From assembly GCA_964510065.1 (NCBI GenBank), contig CAZEAC010000014.1, positions 10,900 through 74,899 of the forward strand: a DNA stretch of 64,000 bases. The letters run 5' to 3'. This document shows, piece after piece, positions 57,510 to 64,000 of this stretch (positions are counted from its first letter, which is position 1; each line of letters starts with the position of its first letter). The notes beneath the pieces were generated by a model. The model made no database searches. It worked only from the letters and a program-made list of their open reading frames with translations, and had not been told where the DNA came from. A program made the position numbers and the translations under genes. The stretch comes from CAZEAC01 sp964510065 (GTDB taxonomy: Bacteria > Bdellovibrionota_C > UBA2361 > CAIXSY01).

Positions 57510-60085
57510 CTAAACTTCGCAACAATCGTTTTGCTTTGCCGGCGCCAGAATCCGTGTCGAAAAAGTTCGCGGCGCGCAATCTCAATGAGGCACGAGAGTA
57601 GCGCAACGAGCAGAAACCAATTAGAAATATCTATTTTCTTAATGCGCTTGGCGATCAAGTCTTTAAGCTCATCGGCACTCGGATTGACCACGCCCGCGCT
57701 ATCACTCGCAATTGTCGAAAGAAGCGGCGCGTTGAAACCCTGATCCTTTTTTTCGCCGAAGAGCGTCCCAGAGAGCTGAAACGCGACTGGGGTCAATGTG
57801 CGCGCCCCAACCTTTCCGCGAAACTCATATTTTCCGGCGCTGACCCCAGGAACTTCGGAAGTATAATGTCCCCGCGCATCTTCACGGAAGCTTACTCGGT
57901 GCTCGCTCTTGTCGGGATAGACTAGCACGCCAGCGACCTCGCCACGCGCCTTCTCGGAAAATACACTCACGTCGAGGAGCAGCGAGCCGCGCTCAAAGGA
58001 GTGGCGCAGATCAAATTGAAGCTTTGCCTCCTCAGCTGCACCACCTCGAACCGCATCGACGACTTCGCCAAAAAATCTGCCGTAGCGTTCCCAGCGGATC
58101 CACGGCGCTGTCCATCGTCCGCTTGAATCCGTAGTAAAAGCAATGCTTCGGCCTTCGCCAATCTTCCACGAGACAAGTAACGGATCGGCACGATCAGCAC
58201 CGTACGCAAGCAGCTCCAAATTTGCGTCGCTCTTAGCTTTTGTCTGCACAAAACCGTTAAAGGAGGGAAAACTTCGAAGTGAAGTGCTTTCAATTTGTCC
58301 AGTTCCTTGTCGCACCTGATACTCTTGGTCCTCACGCATTGTTTTTTCACCGGAAGTGACTTTTATATCTTGAAGGAAAATTCGTGGAAGGTTTCGCGCG
58401 TCAAGTGTCTCATAATAAGTTCCGCCACCGACTTGCGCCATTTCTTTCAGCATATTGTCACCCGAATCCGTACCAATAAGTACGGTCGAGACGGTAATGC
58501 CCAGGAGTCGCATCTGCCTAGTGTATTCAATGTAATAAGGCCCCGAGTCGGGGACTTTTCCGTCGGTGAGCACAATAATATGTTTCCGCCCCGCACTTGC
58601 TCGTGCCAGGCTGCGACGCGCCTCATCAAGCGCTGGAAAGAGATTCGTTTCATGGGCCGGATGAAGCCTTCCGATTCTTTCAAGCACTTGATCCCTTGAA
58701 CTCCCTATCTGAGTAAGCTTGACCAGAATCCAGGCATCCGAATCAAAACCGATGACTCCAATGAGATCATCATTTTTGAGATTCCGCACTACCTCTTTAG
58801 CGGCTTCCTTGGCGAATTCAAGTCTTTCGCCTTGCGCCATACTGCGTGACTTATCGAGCACAAGCTGTACGGCGACATTTAGCCGCTTCTGTTCAGTTTG
58901 CGGAGGAAGGAGCTCCACCGGCAGAACCTCTTCGATCTCGCTACCTCGGTAGCCGCCCAAGCCAAAGCTTCGACTGCCCCCAATCATTACCAATCCGCCG
59001 CCGTCACGCACATACTTGGCTATCGTCGATGCGGCATCAGTCGGGAGCTGCTTGAGCGCTATGTTGTTGAGCACAATTGCCTCGACTCCCGCTAACTGTG
59101 AAAGATCTACAGCCGTTGACACACCCTGCATTGAGAGCTGATAAGCCTGCCGTTTCAACACCTCGCCAAGGAAGCGCTCGTCTTCGGCGCTGCCACTGAG
59201 CAGAAGCACTTTTTGACGAAGCTCTCCCGAAAGAAAGACTGTCTCGCTACTCGGCGCAAAGTGAGAATCCTTGGGCGTAAGAGTCGCGGTAATCTCTTTA
59301 ATCCCTTCCTGGGAAGGGTCGCTTTCGGCGACGACAAGAAATTCCTTTCCTGCTTCGACCCGAACTTCTTCTCGATAGATACTTCTTCCAGCGTGAGTAA
59401 TTTCAAGCACACCCTGTTGCACTGCGTCTGTTGAATTATGAACACTCGCCCGAATCTTTACACTTTTTTCAGCTGCAGCAATAAGAGGAGCATCGAGACT
59501 GCTTATTTTGAACACCGTCGGCCGCTGTTGCGCTTCTGATGGCATCAGTGGAAATACGCGGACACGTCCAGCTTGTTCCGAGATAAGCCGAAGAACGTTT
59601 CCCTTGGTTTCCCATCCGTCACTTATTAAAATTACCGGCAGACTTCCTTCGGAAACTCCGAACCCAATACTTTCGACGGCTCTCTCAATATCAGTCGCAC
59701 CGACATCAAGCTTTCCCCACGCGGTCTTGGCGATTCGCACCGAGCTCGTGAGCGCCGGAACTTCTGCCGGCTTATTCGCAAAGGGATAACTATCAATTTC
59801 GACACCTATTGAACGAGCAAGCGTCTCGGCTCGCGAGTAAAGGCGCGAACTTTGCTCGCTATCCATGCTGTCAGAAATATCGAGAAGCACAGCAAGCCTT
59901 GAACTTTTATCACTTTTTTCGCACTGCGGCGTGGCCAGCGCGACACCTAGCGCGAGAAGCGCCAAGCTCCGAAAAAAGAGCTCCGCTCGGCTTATGCCCG
60001 CAAGCCAGCCTTTAAGGCGCAAAGCACCTACACTTGCGACAACAAGTGCGACGCAAAAGATAAATTCAGGATGCTCTAAGCTCAC
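57491..60085 (-). CDS. Large VWA/GATase-like membrane protein
   Basis: 864 residues. Two N-terminal membrane helices, then a first VWA-like domain (LAVLLDISDSMDSEQSSRLYSRAETLA), a glutamine-amidotransferase-like fold (VEAIVLNNIALKQL..YVRDGGGLVMIGGSRSFGLGGY), and a second VWA domain with MIDAS residues DKSRSMAQG and HETNLFPALDEARR and LTDGKVPDSG. One membrane helix lies near the C-terminus (ISNWFLLVALLSCLIEIA). This is the large-subunit type of Bat/MoxR operons. The first VWA lacks a full MIDAS. The last codons come from the MITE. Its start overlaps the previous gene by 20 bases. Confidence 0.85.
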   Translation of the reverse strand: MSLEHPEFIFCVALVVASVGALRLKGWLAGISRAELFFRSLALLALGVALATPQCEKSDKSSRLAVLLDISDSMDSEQSSRLYSRAETLARSIGVEIDSYPFANKPAEVPALTSSVRIAKTAWGKLDVGATDIERAVESIGFGVSEGSLPVILISDGWETKGNVLRLISEQAGRVRVFPLMPSEAQQRPTVFKISSLDAPLIAAAEKSVKIRASVHNSTDAVQQGVLEITHAGRSIYREEVRVEAGKEFLVVAESDPSQEGIKEITATLTPKDSHFAPSSETVFLSGELRQKVLLLSGSAEDERFLGEVLKRQAYQLSMQGVSTAVDLSQLAGVEAIVLNNIALKQLPTDAASTIAKYVRDGGGLVMIGGSRSFGLGGYRGSEIEEVLPVELLPPQTEQKRLNVAVQLVLDKSRSMAQGERLEFAKEAAKEVVRNLKNDDLIGVIGFDSDAWILVKLTQIGSSRDQVLERIGRLHPAHETNLFPALDEARRSLARASAGRKHIIVLTDGKVPDSGPYYIEYTRQMRLLGITVSTVLIGTDSGDNMLKEMAQVGGGTYYETLDARNLPRIFLQDIKVTSGEKTMREDQEYQVRQGTGQIESTSLRSFPSFNGFVQTKAKSDANLELLAYGADRADPLLVSWKIGEGRSIAFTTDSSGRWTAPWIRWERYGRFFGEVVDAVRGGAAEEAKLQFDLRHSFERGSLLLDVSVFSEKARGEVAGVLVYPDKSEHRVSFREDARGHYTSEVPGVSAGKYEFRGKVGARTLTPVAFQLSGTLFGEKKDQGFNAPLLSTIASDSAGVVNPSADELKDLIAKRIKKIDISNWFLLVALLSCLIEIARRELFRHGFWRRQSKTIVAKFREALIK

Positions 60086-61904
60086 GACGTTTCCTTGCGG
60101 CTAATCCTAAATCAAGAAGTAAAAGTAGAAGTATAACAAGCGCGATGCGTTGAACCAAAGTTCGCCTCGATCCGAGTGCTTCAACTTGTCGCTTTGCGGA
60201 TTCCAGTACAATCGGTCTAGCTCCAATAAGGTCCGACTCCGACTGATCATAGAAATTGACTGCAAGTAAATCCTCTCGAGCATCGAAACGAAGGCTCACC
60301 AGCCCAGATTCAGCGAGCAGTACTCTGTCTCTTTGGCGTGGATCGAGCAGGTTTTCGCCGCGATTAATGTAACGTGCGGAAACGAGGCCACTCGAGACTT
60401 GCCGATTCTCATATGCTCGGGCGCCTTCGAACGCGAGGCTATCCTGCGAAATCCACTTGAGCGCGTTAAGAAGCAAAATACTACTTGCTGGCGAGCTTTT
60501 CCCTTCAAAAGGGAGGAGCTCAAATCCAAATACTACATAGCGTCCACCAGTTTTCTCCCCAACAAGTGCTATTGGTCCCTCAGTCGCACTGATAAGCGTT
60601 TCCATCCACATTGGCTTTTCGAAACTTACAAGTTTCTGTAGTTTAAGCGCGGCGAGATTTACATAACTTAGAAGCGAGTGCGTCTTCTGCCAGTTGGTCA
60701 CAACTTGTTCGCGGAGCTCATGCTGCGCTGCGAATATGCCTTTGTCGGCGGATGGAAGAATTATCAAGGCACCTTTGGGTGGAAGGCTTTCGACCGATCT
60801 TCGATGAATAATTGCCCGCTGGAGCGTCCAGTTCGCGTCGCTATCGATACTTCTGAAAGAGAGGCCGTGCACATTCTGCAGCCCCAGCTCGGCAAGGCTC
60901 AGATCGGACACCACTCCGAACGGCTCGCTACCTCCTCCGCCGCCTACGAAGTACAGATCATCTTCCCGGATTGAATTGAGCCTTGAAAGTGCTGCCGGAA
61001 CTTCTAGTCGAACGCGTCCCCCATGAAACGAGCTCGGGAGCGTGGAGAACTCGATACTACTTTCCTTGCCAGCCTCTATCGTGAGAGCGCGCGCATTTAT
61101 CTCGCGAAACTGATTATTCTCAAGCTCTTCCAGAATTATTTTTAGCATGACTCTTTCCGGGCTATAATTCGCGACGGTCGCTTGCGGCAGCATTTCACCT
61201 TTTTTTTCTACGAGCGCCGCGCGCGAGATCGCGATATTATAAAAATGCCCGGTTTCTTCACTGGTGAGGGTGCGCACATCAAGCATTACGTTACTCAAGT
61301 CGGACTTCGGCGTCTCAATTCTCCTATCAGTCACGACAACGACTCGGTCAAATCGGGGATCGCCGATAAAACGCGGCAGATTTTCCGCAAGTTTATCCTT
61401 TGCCTGTAACGCTTGTACCGACTCAAAAAGTCGCGCGGCTTCGTTCTTTCCTACCCCCTCGGATGCAAGAGCATGAAACTCTGGAGAACTCACCGACGGG
61501 AAAATGCTTACGCTATCCGGAAGTTCGTCGAGCACGTCCGAAATCACCATCTTAGCCCTGCTCAACTGAGTTCCTGCGGTCGGAAAGGCGGCGCTCATGC
61601 TCAACGAATTATCAAGCACTATTGCCACTCGCAGATCCTCACCTCGAAGAAAGATTCCGGCGACACCTCCGACCAGAAGCAACAGGACAACAAGTTCCAG
61701 AAAAAATCGTGGCGGCGGGAAAAAACTCTTCCTGGCCTGGTGCGTCCGCTGCAAATTCTTCAGGAGCAAGAGCGTCGGCACCTGTACTCGGCGCCCACGC
61801 CCGCGACGAAGATAAATGTACACAAGAAACCCAAGCACCAATGGCGCCAGTGCCATCAGCGCCGGAAAGACAAAACCAAAACGGCTGAAAAACATCTCCG
61901 TCAT
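60066..61904 (-). CDS. BatA-like VWA membrane protein
   Basis: 612 residues from ATG 61904; the frame is open from 61949 inside the DUF58 gene. N-terminal BatA-type region (MTEMFFSRFGFVFPALMALAPLVLGFLVYIYLRRGRGRRVQVPTLLLLKNLQRT) with two membrane helices, then a VWA-like domain (VAIVLDNSLSMSAAFPTAGTQLSRAKMVISDVLDELPDSVSIF) with a partial MIDAS (DNSLSMS). Late membrane helix near the C-terminus (LVQRIALVILLLLLLDLGLAARKR). It partners the DUF58 and MoxR proteins in Bat-type systems, thought to help assemble or protect periplasmic complexes. Co-translated with the gene on each side. Confidence 0.85.
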   Translation of the reverse strand: MTEMFFSRFGFVFPALMALAPLVLGFLVYIYLRRGRGRRVQVPTLLLLKNLQRTHQARKSFFPPPRFFLELVVLLLLVGGVAGIFLRGEDLRVAIVLDNSLSMSAAFPTAGTQLSRAKMVISDVLDELPDSVSIFPSVSSPEFHALASEGVGKNEAARLFESVQALQAKDKLAENLPRFIGDPRFDRVVVVTDRRIETPKSDLSNVMLDVRTLTSEETGHFYNIAISRAALVEKKGEMLPQATVANYSPERVMLKIILEELENNQFREINARALTIEAGKESSIEFSTLPSSFHGGRVRLEVPAALSRLNSIREDDLYFVGGGGGSEPFGVVSDLSLAELGLQNVHGLSFRSIDSDANWTLQRAIIHRRSVESLPPKGALIILPSADKGIFAAQHELREQVVTNWQKTHSLLSYVNLAALKLQKLVSFEKPMWMETLISATEGPIALVGEKTGGRYVVFGFELLPFEGKSSPASSILLLNALKWISQDSLAFEGARAYENRQVSSGLVSARYINRGENLLDPRQRDRVLLAESGLVSLRFDAREDLLAVNFYDQSESDLIGARPIVLESAKRQVEALGSRRTLVQRIALVILLLLLLDLGLAARKRRELRAS

Positions 61905-61908
61905 CGCA

Positions 61909-62793
61909 TTACGCCAACAACCCGCTCTGTTCGAGTACAGTCGCCACATACTCTCGAAGAGCAGCCTTTGAGGAAGTCCTTACAAATCCGACACGGCGTT
62001 CAGCAAAAAACTCTTGCAATTGGGCATTATGTGCTGCAAGCAAGTGCTGGTAATGCGCGCGTTGGTCTGGATCCAATGCAAGCTGCAGCTCTTCGCCATT
62101 CTCACTATCGACAGCAATCACTTCAGCCGACTGCTCCAGTGGATCGGTATCAGCCGGCCCCAGTATCTGCAGCGCAGTCACATCAAGGTTTCTTGCAAGC
62201 AATACGCTAAAGAGCCGCCGCACATCGACAATCGGCATGAGCAGATCAGAGATAAATACTGCGACACCGGGAAAACGGACATGCGATGCGGCGCGTGAAA
62301 ATTCATAAGCGAAATCGACAGCGCGGCCGTCAGGTCGCACTTTCTGCAGTGCGCTTCCCAATGTATGAATAGCTTTGGCGCCACTGAGGCGCGGACTAAG
62401 ATAGTAGCCGGGAGCAGCGACCACAATGCTATCGTGCTCCATTAATCCGACGTAGGACAAAACTAGCGCCATCTCAACTGCGCGCTCCCACTTTCTGTCC
62501 TCCGGCAACGCAAGCATTGAGGCGCTTGTGTCAATTATTATTAAAATAGAAAGATTCTGCTCTTCTTGATAGCGCCTGACATATAACCGATCTGTTCGTG
62601 CATACACGCCCCAGTCGATCCAGCGCGGGCTATCACCAAGCTCATACATTCGGTAGTCAGAAAACTCGATTCCATGCCCGCGTTTGGGAGAGACATGGCC
62701 ACCCTGGCGACTTCCCAGATACGCGCGACGTGAGCGAATCTTTAGCAGTTCAAGCTGTCTTAGAAACTCTGGAGTAAATGTCTCAGGCAACAT
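61909..62793 (-). CDS. DUF58 protein of the MoxR/Bat operon
   Basis: 294 residues. DUF58 signature: HVSPKRGHGIEFSDYRMYELGDSPRWIDWGVYARTDRLYVRRYQEEQNLSILIIIDTSASM, a cytoplasmic VWA-like fold with DTSAS (MIDAS first residues). The short N-terminus (MLPETFTPEFLRQLELLKIRSRRAYLGSR) lacks the two membrane helices of some relatives. It is a partner of MoxR ATPases. Its ATG sits at the edge of four 17-bp tandem repeats (62777-62844). It is followed by the BatA-like gene with stop-start overlap. Confidence 0.88.
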   Translation of the reverse strand: MLPETFTPEFLRQLELLKIRSRRAYLGSRQGGHVSPKRGHGIEFSDYRMYELGDSPRWIDWGVYARTDRLYVRRYQEEQNLSILIIIDTSASMLALPEDRKWERAVEMALVLSYVGLMEHDSIVVAAPGYYLSPRLSGAKAIHTLGSALQKVRPDGRAVDFAYEFSRAASHVRFPGVAVFISDLLMPIVDVRRLFSVLLARNLDVTALQILGPADTDPLEQSAEVIAVDSENGEELQLALDPDQRAHYQHLLAAHNAQLQEFFAERRVGFVRTSSKAALREYVATVLEQSGLLA

Positions 62794-62844
62794 AATGTCT
62801 CAGGCAACACAATGTTTCTGGCAACACAATGTCCCTGGTAACAC
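62777..62844. repeat. Four 17-bp tandem repeats over the DUF58 start
   Basis: Units at 62777-62793, 62794-62810, 62811-62827 and 62828-62844, all of the type AATGTCTCAGGCAACAY. On the minus strand each unit begins with ATG (first, the real start) or GTG (others). Since 17 is not a multiple of three, the units offer starts in different frames. Unit copies 3 and 4 carry a few changes. Confidence 0.8.
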
Positions 62845-62857
62845 TGCGCAGCTCTAC

Positions 62858-63871
62858 TTATTTAGCATTCCGTACTTCGTCGATAATCTCATCAGCAGAC
62901 ACTGCATCAGCCTCGGCTTGAAAATTAAGAATAAGCCGATGGCGCAATGTCGGGAGGAGCACCGCTTTTAAATCATCGAACGAAAGATTAATTCGCCCAT
63001 CAAGCAGCGCATTCACTTTCGCTGACATTACCGCAGCCTGCGCTCCGCGCGGGCCCGGTCCAAATCGTACGTAACGCTTCGCCTTCTCCGTGGCGAACTG
63101 ACTTTGCGGCGTAAGCGCGGCAACAAGGCGTACGAGCACGTCATACATCATTGGAGCAACATGTACCTCGCGAATGAGTCGTTTTAGCTGCTCGACAACT
63201 CCTGGGGCTTCAGCTGGATTGAAAACCGGCTGCGCCTGCGGCACCTCAGTGCCGGTGGTTCGTCCAAGCACCTCCTTGAGTTCGTCGGAGCTAGGCGGGG
63301 TTACCAACACTTTCATCATAAATCGATCAAGCTGAGCTTCGGGAAGCGGATAGGTCCCCTCAAGCTCGACCGGGTTTTGCGTCGCAAGCACGAAAAACGG
63401 TGGCTGCAACCGATATGTTTCATCAAGCACCGTTATCTGCCGCTCCTCCATTGCCTCGAGAAGTGCCGCTTGAGTCTTTGGAGTCGCTCGGTTAATTTCA
63501 TCGGCGAGGACAACATGGGCAAATATCGGTCCAGGCTTGAAGGCAAATTTTCTTCTACCAGTTTCATCCTCGGTCAGAATCTGCGTACCAGTCACATCAG
63601 ACGGCATTAGATCTGGAGTGAACTGAATTCGCTTGAAGCTAAGACCGAAGGTGCTAGCAATTGATTTTACGAGCAGCGTCTTTCCAAGCCCTGGAACTCC
63701 TTCAAGAAGTACATGGCCACCGGCAAAGATTGTGCTTAATGTCCTTCGTACGACGTCTTTCTGCCCAACAATCACCCGGCACACTTCGCTTTCAATCTTG
63801 CCGAATATCTGCTGAAACTCTGTCGCCGCTCGCTTTAATGCTTCAACGTCTCGGATCTCTTCTCCAGCCAT
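62858..63871 (-). CDS. MoxR-family AAA+ ATPase
   Basis: 337 residues from ATG 63871 (the frame opens five codons earlier). Typical MoxR: Walker A EGVPGLGKTLLV, sensor segments with QFTPDLMPSDVTGTQILTE, Walker B VVLADEINRATPKTQAALLEAMEERQITV, sensor-1 VLATQNPVELEGTYPLPEAQLDRFMMKV, sensor-2 GPGPRGAQAAVMSAKVNALLDG. MoxR ATPases act as chaperone-like activators with VWA/DUF58 partners, as arranged here. First gene of the minus-strand operon. Promoter must lie in the ~130 bases to the window end, which contain nothing else recognisable. Confidence 0.93.
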   Translation of the reverse strand: MAGEEIRDVEALKRAATEFQQIFGKIESEVCRVIVGQKDVVRRTLSTIFAGGHVLLEGVPGLGKTLLVKSIASTFGLSFKRIQFTPDLMPSDVTGTQILTEDETGRRKFAFKPGPIFAHVVLADEINRATPKTQAALLEAMEERQITVLDETYRLQPPFFVLATQNPVELEGTYPLPEAQLDRFMMKVLVTPPSSDELKEVLGRTTGTEVPQAQPVFNPAEAPGVVEQLKRLIREVHVAPMMYDVLVRLVAALTPQSQFATEKAKRYVRFGPGPRGAQAAVMSAKVNALLDGRINLSFDDLKAVLLPTLRHRLILNFQAEADAVSADEIIDEVRNAK

Positions 63872-64000
63872 AACGTGATAGTACAATATGAGGCAATTAT
63901 AGAGCCACTGATCTATTTTCGTTTTATCCGTAGCTGCTGGCTATATAACAATGTTGCCTCTGGTCAGAGCGTCTAGCCCGCAAGTCTCACCAGGGTTCTG

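Noticed and set aside
62828..62844. Upstream GTG at 62844 as the DUF58 start
   Set aside because: It is in frame by distance (51 bases) but a TGA lies between it and the ATG at 62793.
1..64000. CRISPR array, prophage or integrase
   Set aside because: No regularly spaced repeats with unique spacers, no phage structural genes and no recombinase gene were found on either strand.

Overview
The window comes from a Gram-negative, probably flagellated, type IV-piliated bacterium with an outer membrane. The support is pilB/pilC, an Mla phospholipid-transport operon, a System I (Ccm) cytochrome c maturation operon, flgM, and periplasmic substrate-binding proteins. The gene mix (RpoH with a long acidic N-terminus, CxxxY-type CcmE, a subtilase with TSP3-like repeats, a LRR-Ser/Thr kinase, two-component enhancer-binding protein) suits a deltaproteobacterial or Bdellovibrionota-like lineage. 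That placement is inference; there is no rRNA gene to settle it. Gene density is high, and most genes start close to or overlapping their neighbours.

Layout. 1-2 kb: start of pilC and complete pilB (minus), then divergent rpoH. 3.4-6.5 kb: a degenerate M23-like membrane protein and a PMT-type glycosyltransferase, separated by a 180-bp miniature element. 6.7-9.3 kb: a small secreted protein and an orphan GspE/PilB-like ATPase. 9.6-12 kb: a two-HTH Lrp-like regulator divergent from a cupin-radical SAM fusion, with an inverted repeat between them. 12-16.4 kb: an ankyrin protein, then an AAA/DUF4143-type ATPase enclosed by perfect 61-bp direct repeats. 16.6-20.2 kb: a ribose-type ABC transporter with two paralogous binding proteins. 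20.3-25.2 kb: ccmE-F-I-A-B-C-D. 25.3-33.7 kb: a secreted protein, an SGNH hydrolase with a possible ILEI/PANDER C-terminus, a LRR-kinase, CrcB, a subtilase and small exported proteins. 33.8-41.5 kb: an NtrC-type regulator, two orphan Liv-type binding proteins, a TrmB-type regulator, tadA and a tRNA-Ser/Arg cluster. 41.5-48.9 kb: a fourth tRNA-Ser, flgM and a companion, rlmH, a UvrD/PcrA helicase, and a large unknown protein tail-to-tail with a 59-aa membrane protein. 49-56.4 kb: rlmE, mlaEFDC, folP and two glycosyltransferases. 56.4-64 kb: a secreted protein, then a MoxR - DUF58 - VWA/BatA - VWA operon (minus).

Two intergenic repeat families punctuate the window. The first is five copies of a long palindrome built on CTCTGTGGTTT, always just after a 3' gene end and with paired changes in the arms. 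The second is an IS5-like MITE family (two full 180-bp copies, one half copy, one 34-bp remnant) with GGARCCTCTGAAAAACTA-like ends and YTAR target flanks. The full and half copies sit exactly at stop codons, and the two full ones contribute the last codons of the host gene.

No phage, CRISPR array, defence island or complete transposase gene was seen. The most unusual items are the cupin-radical SAM/Lrp pair, the repeat-bounded ATPase module, the MITE family that supplies stop codons, the possible SGNH-ILEI fusion and the overlapping 59-aa membrane protein.
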